Shown one piece after another: positions 28,001-34,620 of a stretch of DNA of 64,000 nt; the stretch's first letter is position 1, and each line of letters begins with the position of its first letter. Source of the DNA: Flavobacteriales bacterium (GTDB lineage: Bacteria; Bacteroidota; Bacteroidia; Flavobacteriales_F; PHOS-HE28); contig JADJXH010000004.1 of assembly GCA_016715895.1 (NCBI GenBank), positions 496,001 through 560,000 of the forward strand, written 5' to 3'. A program made the position numbers and the translations under genes. Under the pieces are notes generated by a model that was not told the origin of the DNA, ran no database searches, and was given only the letters and a program-made list of their open reading frames with translations.

Positions 28001-28638
28001 GGCAGGTGGCGCACGAGATCAAGAACCCGCTCACGCCCATGAAGCTCAGCATCCAGCAGTTCCAGCGCAGCTGGGACCCCGCGGCACCCGATGCCCGGGA
28101 GAAGCTCGAGAAGCTGAGCACCGGCCTGGTGCAGCAGATCGATGCCCTGAGCGGCGTGGCCAGCGCCTTCAGCCAGTTCGCGCAGATGCCCGCCGCCCGC
28201 CCCGAACACCTCGACCTGCGCGAGGTGGTCCGGGCCGCGGTGGAGGTCTTCCACGCCACCCCTGGCACCTCGATCGTGGTGCACGAGGCCCCCGAGCTCA
28301 TCGTGGAGGCCGATCGCGAACACATGCTGCGTGTGCTGAACAACCTGTTGAAGAACGCCGTGCAGGCCATCCCCGAAGGGCGCGAAGGCCGGATCGAGGT
28401 GAGCGCCCGGAGCGTGGATGCTCACGCCGTGCTCGAGGTGCGCGACAACGGGGACGGCATCGCGCACGAGGTGCGCGAACGCATCTTCACCCCCAGCTTC
28501 ACCACCAAGAGCAGCGGCATGGGCCTGGGCCTGGCCCTGGTGAAGCGCATGGTGGAGCAGGCCGGCGGCCGCGTGTGGTTCGAGAGCGAAGAAGGCGCCG
28601 GCGCCAGGTTCTTTGTGGCGCTGCCACTCCTGCGCTAG
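25033..28638 (+). CDS. Large NtrY-like transmembrane sensor histidine kinase
   Basis: The 1201-residue protein has a signal-like first helix (5-22), a first outer domain (about 25-205), a cluster of seven or so membrane helices (about 207-455), a second outer region (about 460-695), two more helices (697-713 and 727-748), a third sensory domain (750-890), a last helix (about 895-917), HAMP, and a kinase core. The phosphoacceptor is H994 in VAHEIKNPLTPMKLS, the NtrY-type sequence. The ATPase has NNLLKNAVQAI, DNGDGI and GMGLGLAL. The number of sensing parts is unusual. No cognate response regulator is adjacent; enoyl-CoA hydratase follows. Confidence 0.9.
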   Translation: MRRILLPLMAGLLLCLLPWWIPGPSEDSTLEHRAERLQRRITAADAELQAQVEQLAADIAHEPVERVAAARGSRLVELAEHHGIELYVLRNDRLVWWTGRSPAERSALAHNLAGHLRLPDGIYLHRSNTRADVEVHGLRQVWYAPPIENRYLERGFHPGLEAPAGVWAEAGPGVGPVIRDGREAVMFRAVAGGGGSQGEGWPLARSLAVVLGMILLVIAGRRLAVHIGRSHGAWAGTVAFLALLGALRWMGIAVGTLPDQGLFMLFDPGLYASSAWLRSLGDLLIQSILLLLAAVHVRDAFVRGHLPKGLRGRMAAMALAFGLLFLGDELATVVHSVVSDSRIELDLRHIESFDRYSLLALAAVALLFAAWCLLAELWSRLVRTHSFAQSLVGLALAFALLAAIRVLGPPQSLLEAIWALPLLLLALAVRHRRPGFTEAVLTLAVIAALNAQVIGDAVEAREERTRQAVAERLLTQEDPVVELLFREVAPALRTDPALYQLLTDTTTCTAADLDRTVRQERFTGYWERYDVRLFAYGTDGRPRCATDAALPTAGADPLTEGLRVLAAADMPDLHQGTDDAGRTYRHARLAVMPADTLEPAQLVLELHPRLVPEGLGFPELLLAGRDPLDQRVERYERGRYKSGQLVEQVGAGRLPVLWDSLRTVPDVRAYGDPARSLVVLRVPPTSWLDRATGFSYLFAFLSLMLAAAIVVRTLVRNQGLPVLTISGKVRLALVGFTLLGLVFFGLGARRLLERSYEERSTTALLEKTRSVHAELQRRLDGVGPLKGSTDAYLDHLLGRLSNVFFTDIHVYRRDGRLLSSSRPQLFNAGLLGRRMDPAAYLEMVLGGASAYVHDESLGKALHRTAYMPLRDDEGVLLGYLGLPSFADQAQQDRERASVLVAVVNLFVLLFALSIGVAVFISNWTTRPLDRLKESLARVALTGANVPLRYRGEDEVGRLVEVYNRKVEELRANAEKLARSERESAWREMARQVAHEIKNPLTPMKLSIQQFQRSWDPAAPDAREKLEKLSTGLVQQIDALSGVASAFSQFAQMPAARPEHLDLREVVRAAVEVFHATPGTSIVVHEAPELIVEADREHMLRVLNNLLKNAVQAIPEGREGRIEVSARSVDAHAVLEVRDNGDGIAHEVRERIFTPSFTTKSSGMGLGLALVKRMVEQAGGRVWFESEEGAGARFFVALPLLR

Positions 28639-28643
28639 GCCGG

Positions 28644-28651
28644 TACATTTG
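28644..28651 (+). promoter_or_regulatory. -7 box TACATTTG before the enoyl-CoA hydratase gene
   Basis: A perfect TAnnTTTG match in the 56-base gap after the kinase stop, 43 bases before ATG 28695. No convincing TTTG -33 element was found because the region upstream is coding. Confidence 0.6.
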
Positions 28652-28694
28652 GCCTTCGTCACTCCGGGCCCGACCCGGGATCGTCCCGACCCCA

Positions 28695-29483
28695 ATGAGC
28701 TACACCAACCTCCTGGTGTCCGATGCCGAAGGCATCCGCACCATCACCATCAACCGCCCCGACCAGCTCAACGCGCTCAACCGCGCCACCATCGACGAGC
28801 TGGACCGCGCGCTGAACGAGGCAGAGGCCGACCGCAGCGTGCGCGTGCTGATCATCACCGGCAGCGGCCCCAAGGCCTTCGTGGCAGGCGCCGACATCAA
28901 GGAGTTCGCGCACTTCAGCGTGGAAGAAGGCAAGGCTTTGAGCGCCGATGGTCACACCAAGCTCTTCGACCATGTGGAGCGTCTGAACAAGCCCGTGATC
29001 GCCGCGGTGAACGGCTTCGCCCTCGGCGGCGGACTGGAGCTGGCCATGAGCTGCCACTTCCGCGTGGCCAGCGACAACGCCAAGCTGGGCCTGCCCGAGG
29101 TGGGCCTCGGGGTGATCCCTGGCTACGGCGGCACGCAACGCCTGGCCCGCCTGGTGGGCAAGGGCAAGGCCATGGAGATGATCTTCCTCGGCGGCGCGGG
29201 CATGATCAAGGCCGACGAGGCCCTGCAATGGGGCCTGGTGAACCACGTTGTTCCGCAGGACCAACTGCTCGCCAAGTCCAACGAGCTCGCAGCGACCATC
29301 GCGAAGAACAGTCCCACGGCCCTAGGTGCCGCCATCCGCGCCGTGAACGCCGGCTACGAGCCCGGTGCCAACGGCCTGCAACGCGAGATCGAGGAGTTCG
29401 GTAAATGCTTCGGCACCGCGGACTTCAAGGAGGGAACGAGCGCGTTCATGGAGAAGCGGAAGGCGAATTTCACGGGGGAGTGA
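28695..29483 (+). CDS. Enoyl-CoA hydratase/isomerase (crotonase family)
   Basis: The 262-residue protein adds water to 2-enoyl-CoA in fatty-acid oxidation. The CoA/oxyanion motif VAGADIKEF (63-71) and both catalytic glutamates, E115 (GGGLELAM) and E135 (LPEVGLGVIPGYGGTQRL), are present, so hydratase activity is likely. Length is normal. ATG 28695 gives MSYTNLLVSD. Its TGA overlaps the ATG of the following small gene by one base, but that gene has a very different base composition. Confidence 0.93.
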   Translation: MSYTNLLVSDAEGIRTITINRPDQLNALNRATIDELDRALNEAEADRSVRVLIITGSGPKAFVAGADIKEFAHFSVEEGKALSADGHTKLFDHVERLNKPVIAAVNGFALGGGLELAMSCHFRVASDNAKLGLPEVGLGVIPGYGGTQRLARLVGKGKAMEMIFLGGAGMIKADEALQWGLVNHVVPQDQLLAKSNELAATIAKNSPTALGAAIRAVNAGYEPGANGLQREIEEFGKCFGTADFKEGTSAFMEKRKANFTGE

Positions 29484-29860
29484 TGACACGTGCATTCATT
29501 GAACGCGTTCGAAATCGATGGTGGCTTTTCGGAATCGCCGTTTTAGGACTATTCGTGCTTCTGTTCTTGAATTACAAAGGAAAATCTACAATACTCGGAA
29601 GCTGGAATGTTGAGAATAGCACAATGGAAATACCAAAAAACAAAATAAGCTTCTATGGCGATGGTCGATTCATTTGGTCATTTTCTCAGAATGGCGATGG
29701 GCTGATAATGAGTGGTAATTATCATTTACTCAATGATACCTTAAGATTAAATATTAACTCTCCCAAAACTGAAAATGTTCTCTGGCAAATTGAGTTCTAT
29801 GATAACAATACAATGATTCTAACTAACAAAGCCAAGCGGTTCCTTTTCACACGAGATTGA
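29483..29860 (+). CDS. AT-rich orphan: small membrane-anchored lipocalin-like protein
   Basis: The 125-residue product has one membrane helix (about 12-31: RWWLFGIAVLGLFVLLFLNY) and a small beta-rich outer domain (ILGSWNVENSTMEI, KISFYGDGRFIWSF, GNYHLLNDTLRLNI), resembling lipocalin-like DUF4923/5004 folds; the family is not certain. Composition differs sharply from all neighbours: 20 of 60 bases are G or C in 29581-29640 and 17 of 60 in 29701-29760, against about two thirds elsewhere. The start is coupled to the preceding stop (TGATG). Probably a recent acquisition. Confidence 0.7.
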   Translation: MTRAFIERVRNRWWLFGIAVLGLFVLLFLNYKGKSTILGSWNVENSTMEIPKNKISFYGDGRFIWSFSQNGDGLIMSGNYHLLNDTLRLNINSPKTENVLWQIEFYDNNTMILTNKAKRFLFTRD

Positions 29861-29901
29861 CCGCCGACCGCATGGCTCGACAAGCTCACTCTGAATCGAC
29901 C

Positions 29902-29938
29902 CATGCTTGTTGCCCGCTACCAAAGCATGATATCTTCG
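29902..29938 (+). promoter_or_regulatory. Promoter with internal inverted repeat (possible operator) for the ParD-like gene
   Basis: TTGT at 29907-29910 and TATCTTCG at 29931-29938 are spaced 20 bases apart, as in Bacteroidota promoters. A seven-base inverted repeat, CATGCTT (29902-29908) and AAGCATG (29923-29929), spans the space between them. Antitoxins commonly repress their own promoters through such sites, so this could be the operator of the ParD-like protein. Confidence 0.45.
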
Positions 29939-29954
29939 AGTTGACTCCCAAGCC

Positions 29955-30212
29955 ATGAGCAAGAACACCTCCATCCTACTGGGCGACCACTTCGAAGCCT
30001 TTGTGGCCAGGCAAGTGAAGTCCGGCAAGTACACCTCGCTGAGCGGCGTGATCCGCGCGTCGTTGCGACTGTTCGAGGTGGAGGAAACGAAGAAGGAAAG
30101 CCTGATCAAGGAACTGAAGAAAGGAGAGCGCTCCGTCTTCATTGCGGAATTTGATGGGGAGTTGTTCCTGAAAGACCTTCACCGAAAGCACCTCGGATCG
30201 GACTGGAACTGA
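29955..30212 (+). CDS. ParD-like ribbon-helix-helix antitoxin without a toxin gene
   Basis: The 85-residue protein has the RHH N-terminus typical of type II ParD/CopG antitoxins (NTSILLGDHFEAFVARQVKSG followed by YTSLSGVIRASLRLFE), then a charged C-terminal part (KKESLIKELKKGERS) that normally wraps the toxin. No ParE-like gene follows: after the stop only about 200 non-coding bases remain before the flippase gene. So it is an orphan, or its toxin was deleted. Probably binds its own promoter. Confidence 0.75.
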   Translation: MSKNTSILLGDHFEAFVARQVKSGKYTSLSGVIRASLRLFEVEETKKESLIKELKKGERSVFIAEFDGELFLKDLHRKHLGSDWN

Positions 30213-30380
30213 GTGCCCACCGTGTCTGGTGCATGGGGCGCTGATCGAGGCGTTCCTCTGCGATCTATCCCCAGCCCCGCGCTCACAACTTGTCCAAATG
30301 GGTAACGTCCATCATCACCGGCATGCGACCTTCGTTTTCGAAGAAGAGTGGACCTGAGCGACATGATGTTCTCCGATCAC

Positions 30381-30410
30381 TCATCTGTGTTCATCCGTGT
30401 TCATCTGTGG
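30381..30410 (+). repeat. Three tandem ten-base units
   Basis: TCATCTGTGT, TCATCCGTGT and TCATCTGTGG follow one another directly, ten bases before the GTG of the flippase gene. The unit resembles a short dispersed motif that I recall from several Bacteroidota and cyanobacterial genomes. Only one copy is in this window. Confidence 0.7.
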
Positions 30411-30420
30411 TTGAACTGAC

Positions 30421-31905
30421 GTGAGCGCCCTCCGCAAACTCGCCGGCCAGACGGCCATCTACGGGCTCAGCAGCATCGTTGCGCGCTTCATCAACTTCCT
30501 GCTGGTGCCGCTGTACACCAGCACCTTCGTCTTTGAGCCGGCCGAGTATGGGGTGGTCACCGCGCTGTATGCCTGGACGGCCTTCCTCAACGTGGTGCTC
30601 ACCTTCGGCATGGAGACCACCTACTTCCGCTTCGCCACGAAGGACCACGTGAAGGACAACCCCGACGGTGGCCGGGTGCTCTACGCCACGGCGACCTATG
30701 GACTGCTGCTGCCCGCGCTGCTCTTCATGGCCTTGGGTGGTGTCTTCTCCGGCCCAATCGCCGGCGGGCTCGGTTTCGGTGCCTACGCGAGCTCGGTGCT
30801 CGTGCTCGTGTTCATCATCGGCATCGATGCCATCACCACCATCCCCATGGCCCGGCTCCGCCAGCAGGGCAGGCCGTGGAAGTTCGCCGCCATCAACCTG
30901 CTCAGCGTGGCGGTGAACGTGGGCCTCAGCGTCTTCTTCATCCTGTACTGCATGAAGCAGTACAACATGGGGCAGAGCAACGCCCTCATCGATGCGGTGT
31001 ACGACCCCAACCTCGGCGTGGGCTACGTCTTCGCCATCAACCTGGCGGCCACCGCGGTGAAGCTCCTGGTGCTGCTGCCTTCCTTCCCCGTGTTGCGGGC
31101 ACGGGAGCCGCAGTTGCTGCGGGCCCTGTACGCCTTCGGGGCACCGCTGATGATCGCGGGCCTGGCCGGCATGGTGAACGAGACCGCCGACCGCGTGATC
31201 CTCAAGTACCTGCTGCCGGCGGACGTGGCCGATGCGGAGATCGGGATCTACGGCGCGTGCTACAAGCTGGCCGTGCTCATCACGCTCTTCATCCAGGCCT
31301 TCCGCATGGGGGCCGAGCCCTTCTTCTTCAGCCACGCCAAGGAGAAGGACAGCAAAGAGACCTTCGCCCGCATCATGAACGTGTTCGTGGCCGTGTGCAT
31401 GAGCGCCTTCCTGGTGGTGATGCTCTTCATCGACCTGTTCAAGTGGTTCATCCCCAACCCGGCCTACCACGCCGGCCTGCGCGTGGTGCCCATCCTGATG
31501 CTCGCCAACGTGTTCCTGGGCATCTATTACAACCAGAGCGTGTGGTACAAGCTCACCGACCGGCCGCGCGTGGGCAGCACCATCAGCATGATCGGCGCGG
31601 CCATCACCATCGTGCTGCTCTTCGCGCTGATCCCCTCGCTGGGCTACATGGGTGCGGCCTGGGCCACCTTCATCTGCTACGCGAGCATGGCGGCCATCAG
31701 CTATGCCTGGGGCCAGCGGCACTACCCGATCCCCTACAACGTGAGCCGCGTGCTGCTGTACATGGCAGGAGCGGTGGTGTTGTGGTGGGGGGCGGAGCAG
31801 GTGCCGCTGGAAGGGGTGTTGAAGTACGCGGTGCGTATTGTGGTGGTGGCCGGATACACCACTATCGGGTGGAGGCTCGAAAGATCGATCGCGTCCAGCA
31901 ATTGA
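30421..31905 (+). CDS. Oligosaccharide flippase (Wzx-like, MATE/MOP superfamily)
   Basis: The 494-residue protein has about 14 membrane helices and begins with the typical AGQTAIYGLSSIVARFINFLLVPLYT segment (flippase N-terminal motif). It likely moves lipid-linked sugars across the inner membrane for surface polysaccharide. GTG 30421 is the first in-frame start and begins two residues before the conserved part. No glycan-synthesis cluster is next to it. It converges with a small secreted protein gene, six bases between stops. Confidence 0.85.
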   Translation: MSALRKLAGQTAIYGLSSIVARFINFLLVPLYTSTFVFEPAEYGVVTALYAWTAFLNVVLTFGMETTYFRFATKDHVKDNPDGGRVLYATATYGLLLPALLFMALGGVFSGPIAGGLGFGAYASSVLVLVFIIGIDAITTIPMARLRQQGRPWKFAAINLLSVAVNVGLSVFFILYCMKQYNMGQSNALIDAVYDPNLGVGYVFAINLAATAVKLLVLLPSFPVLRAREPQLLRALYAFGAPLMIAGLAGMVNETADRVILKYLLPADVADAEIGIYGACYKLAVLITLFIQAFRMGAEPFFFSHAKEKDSKETFARIMNVFVAVCMSAFLVVMLFIDLFKWFIPNPAYHAGLRVVPILMLANVFLGIYYNQSVWYKLTDRPRVGSTISMIGAAITIVLLFALIPSLGYMGAAWATFICYASMAAISYAWGQRHYPIPYNVSRVLLYMAGAVVLWWGAEQVPLEGVLKYAVRIVVVAGYTTIGWRLERSIASSN

Positions 31906-31911
31906 AACCCG

Positions 31912-32316
31912 TTAACGACGACGCGGATCTAAACGCCAACCACAGACGTTGTTCCTGTCATCTCCTTCGGGTGCGCCTGCTCTCTCCAGGACCACATCAA
32001 CGAACGTGATCATCCCCGAGCGTACACTGATGCCAGTGAACTCTTTGCGTTCGTATCCATCAAGCTCTGCAACCAACGTGTACATCCCCGGTGGGACATC
32101 GGCGAACTCAAAGCTCCCATCCAGCCCCGATAAAGCGCGCGTCACAACCGAGGAGGTACTGTCCAGCACAACGAGAGTCACGGCATCAAGCAGCTGACCA
32201 GTTCGATGCTCTTTGGTCTTCACTCGCAGGCTGCTTGACTGCGCCCAGCTGTTGCCGACAATGAGCCACGCTCCGAGCACTGCACAGATCCTCTGAAAAA
32301 CCCTCCACGTCCTCAT
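31912..32316 (-). CDS. Secreted protein with carboxypeptidase regulatory-like domain
   Basis: The 134-residue product has a signal peptide (VFQRICAVLGAWLIVGNSWAQ) and a single beta-sandwich of the CarboxypepD_reg type (LLDAVTLVVLDST, GLDGSFEFADVPPGMYTLVAELDGYE). Such domains often lie at the N-terminus of TonB-dependent receptors; here the domain is alone. ATG 32316 is used because it gives the signal peptide; it overlaps the HicB-like stop by four bases (ATGA), suggesting a two-gene transcript. Confidence 0.78.
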   Translation of the reverse strand: MRTWRVFQRICAVLGAWLIVGNSWAQSSSLRVKTKEHRTGQLLDAVTLVVLDSTSSVVTRALSGLDGSFEFADVPPGMYTLVAELDGYERKEFTGISVRSGMITFVDVVLERAGAPEGDDRNNVCGWRLDPRRR

Positions 32317-32477
32317 CCCAACGTGCTCCAGTACAGGTCGATCGCTTCCTTGATGTTCTTCATCACCTCCTCCATACTGTCCCCTTGGGAATGACAACCC
32401 TTCAGCTCGGGGACATAGGCGAAGTAGCCGTCCTTGTCGTGCTCGATGATGACCTGAAGCGTGTGGTTCACGGCCAT
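32313..32477 (-). CDS. HicB-like antitoxin domain protein without HicA
   Basis: This 54-residue protein is the partial RNase H-like HicB fold: IEHDKDGYFAYVPELKGCHSQGDSMEEVMKNIKEAI, with the conserved 'GxxxA.vPeLpGC.s.G.t.eEA..n..eAi' pattern. No C-terminal DNA-binding domain and no HicA-type double-stranded RNA-binding toxin are encoded on either side. It may be an orphan antitoxin or an unrelated HicB-fold regulator. A TAACTTTG box (32485-32478) directly abuts the ATG; a later start is possible. ORF is too short for most gene callers' confidence. Confidence 0.75.
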   Translation of the reverse strand: MAVNHTLQVIIEHDKDGYFAYVPELKGCHSQGDSMEEVMKNIKEAIDLYWSTLG

Positions 32478-32518
32478 CAAAGTTAAGGAGGGCCCAAGGC
32501 CACGCGACCTTCGTCTCC

Positions 32519-34012
32519 CTATCGTTGGATGTGGAACCGGGCCGTGCAAGCACGCTCCGCTCCGGTCATTCGGATGAAGTAACAGCCGTTCACGAGGTCG
32601 CGCACGTCGATCCACTGCTCGTTCCCCGCGCTCATCCGCACCTCCCGAAGGGTCCTGCCCAACGCATCCAGGATCAGCAGCCGGTCCGTATTGGGCGTGG
32701 CGCCGGCCCAGCGCACGCACAACCGATCATCCGCAGGCACGGGGAAGACTTGCATGGTCGGCGGGACGAGCTCCGATGGGATGCCGGTGAACACCCCGAG
32801 CGTATCCCACGTGAGGAAGAGGCGAGGCGGTACCGAGCCGGAGTACATGTCCTTGGTGCCGAAGGCGAGGTAGCCGCCAATGGCTTCCACGATGCTGGAG
32901 CCCAGGTCGTTCAACGAGTCGCCGTATGACCGTGACCACAGCGAGTCACCGGTTGCCGAGATCAGCGTGACACAAAGCTCCCGCTTGTTCGGCGATTGCC
33001 AGGTGCCGTGCGTGCCCACGGCCAGGTAGGTGCTGTCCGGCAGCGCCAAGACCTGCTGGAAGCGCGTGGCATAAAGCCGGTCCCAGATGACCTGGCCCAA
33101 CGTGTCCAGGTGGAGCAATCGGCTCTTGGAGAAGTCGGGGCTCAGCAGCATCAAGAGCCCGTTGTCCGGGGTGGTGATGAGATCGAGCGGGGTGCAATAG
33201 GAGGTGTCGGTCACGAAGACCACGCTCTGTGGGACCCCGTTCACATCCACCTTCTCCAGTTGCACGAAGAGGCTGTTCTGCCCCACGGTGTCCAATGCCG
33301 AGGCCGCGATGTACCGACCTCCATCGAAAGAGGCCGTGCCGTGCTCATAAGTGTAGTACTTGTCCGCCTGGTTATAAGTGGTCACCGCCAGCGTATTACC
33401 CAGCGCATCGAGCGTGTAGTGCTCGAACCAGTTGGGCGCGTCGTACCCGATCTGGATGTTCGGCTCCTGCGTATCGAGCGCCAGCAGGTGGATCTCCTGC
33501 GAGGGGGTTTCCCACGCATCGGCAAGAATGCGCGAACAGGGTTGATCATACTGATGCCACCACAGCACGTTACCGGCCTGGTCGATCTTGAGCGCGAACA
33601 CCTGCGGCATGGGTCCGTTCGCATTCGCGAACCCGCAATAGGTCCACGAGGCCGCGGCCGTGCCAGCGACCAGTGTGTTCCCATCCATGAGGTCCACAAC
33701 ATGGGAGATGGCACTGGGAATGATCGCGTCGATGCGGCGGGTCCAAAGCGTGTCGCCCGTGGGGAGCACCTTTACCAGATAGGTGGCGATGGCCCAGTCC
33801 TCGAACGGGATGCCGCTGCCCGGCGTCCATTGGCCGTGGATGCTGCCGCACAGCAGCAGGTTACCGTCGCCGGTGCGGTGCATCACGTGGGAGTACACCC
33901 GGTGGCCTGGATACGGGTACTGGTTCGACCAATCGACCCACTGGGCCGACACGGGTGCGGCCAGCAGCACAGCGGGAGCAAGGCGGAGCATCGTGCGAAG
34001 CAGCGTTCCCAT
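32519..34012 (-). CDS. Secreted protein with T9SS C-terminal sorting domain
   Basis: The 497-residue product has a signal peptide (MLRLAPAVLLAAPVSAQ), a long central part with repeated blade-like strands (GDGNLLLCGS, ATYLVKVLPTGDTLWTRR, VFALKIDQAGNVLWWHQYD, GGYLAFGTKD), typical of beta-propeller proteins with delayed aggregation-like repeats, and a C-terminal T9SS domain (QVFPVPADDRLCV ... GCYFIRMTGAERAC). It is one of three T9SS cargo genes in the window. ATG 34012 is chosen for the signal peptide. It is divergent from dut. Confidence 0.82.
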   Translation of the reverse strand: MGTLLRTMLRLAPAVLLAAPVSAQWVDWSNQYPYPGHRVYSHVMHRTGDGNLLLCGSIHGQWTPGSGIPFEDWAIATYLVKVLPTGDTLWTRRIDAIIPSAISHVVDLMDGNTLVAGTAAASWTYCGFANANGPMPQVFALKIDQAGNVLWWHQYDQPCSRILADAWETPSQEIHLLALDTQEPNIQIGYDAPNWFEHYTLDALGNTLAVTTYNQADKYYTYEHGTASFDGGRYIAASALDTVGQNSLFVQLEKVDVNGVPQSVVFVTDTSYCTPLDLITTPDNGLLMLLSPDFSKSRLLHLDTLGQVIWDRLYATRFQQVLALPDSTYLAVGTHGTWQSPNKRELCVTLISATGDSLWSRSYGDSLNDLGSSIVEAIGGYLAFGTKDMYSGSVPPRLFLTWDTLGVFTGIPSELVPPTMQVFPVPADDRLCVRWAGATPNTDRLLILDALGRTLREVRMSAGNEQWIDVRDLVNGCYFIRMTGAERACTARFHIQR

Positions 34013-34069
34013 GGGGTCGGTTTTCACGAAGCTACCCGTTGATGGGTCAACTCGTGAAGGGATCCGACG

Positions 34070-34077
34070 GAACTTTG
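34070..34077 (+). promoter_or_regulatory. -7 box GAACTTTG before dut
   Basis: One mismatch from TAnnTTTG, seven bases upstream of ATG 34085. If used, the mRNA would start at or a few bases before the start codon. Confidence 0.45.
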
Positions 34078-34084
34078 CAGCACC

Positions 34085-34543
34085 ATGTCCAACACGACCA
34101 CCGCGACCACCGAGGTCCGCGTGACCAACAAAGGGAGGCACCCCCTGCCCCAGTACGCCACGCCGCATAGCGCCGGCCTCGACCTGCGCGCCAACCTGGA
34201 TGCGCCGATCACCCTCGCTCCCGGCCAGCGCGCCCTGATCCCCACCGGCCTCTTCCTGGAACTGCCCGAAGGCACCGAGGCCCAGGTGCGGCCCCGCAGC
34301 GGACTGGCCTTCAAGCAGGGCATCACCGTGCTCAACAGCCCCGGCACCATCGACGCCGACTACCGCGGTGAAGTGGGCGTCCTGCTCATCAACCACGGTA
34401 CCGAGCCCTTCACGGTGAACGATGGGGAGCGGATCGCCCAGTTGGTGGTGGCCCGGTACGAGCGGGTGGTGTTAATGGAGGTTACTGACCTGGCCCTGTC
34501 GGAACGTGGGGCGGGCGGCTTCGGGCATACTGGGCGGAAATAG
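34085..34543 (+). CDS. dut: dUTP diphosphatase
   Basis: The 152-residue trimeric-type dUTPase has all five motifs: HSAGLDL (28-34), PRSGLAFKQGI (70-80), the uracil/catalytic loop GTIDADYRGE (87-96), IAQLVV (117-122) and the flexible C-terminal RGAGGFGHTG (141-150). It hydrolyses dUTP to dUMP and keeps uracil out of DNA. Ordinary length. The following gene starts 77 bases after the stop. Confidence 0.96.
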   Translation: MSNTTTATTEVRVTNKGRHPLPQYATPHSAGLDLRANLDAPITLAPGQRALIPTGLFLELPEGTEAQVRPRSGLAFKQGITVLNSPGTIDADYRGEVGVLLINHGTEPFTVNDGERIAQLVVARYERVVLMEVTDLALSERGAGGFGHTGRK

Positions 34544-34620
34544 GCACCTTCGCGGCCTGAACAGGAGCCCCGGCGAACGGCGGTCGTTCCAACGGGCTCA
34601 GCGCGACACTCCAGAGCGGA

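Noticed and set aside
29874..29894. GGCTCGACAAGCTCACTCTGA as half of another dispersed palindrome
   Set aside because: It resembles a motif I recall from other genomes, but no second arm or other copy is in the window, so it cannot be supported here.
30179..30364. Small minus-strand frame downstream of the ParD-like gene as a ParE toxin
   Set aside because: Wrong strand and no ParE-like residues; rich in Arg and Pro, typical of chance frames.
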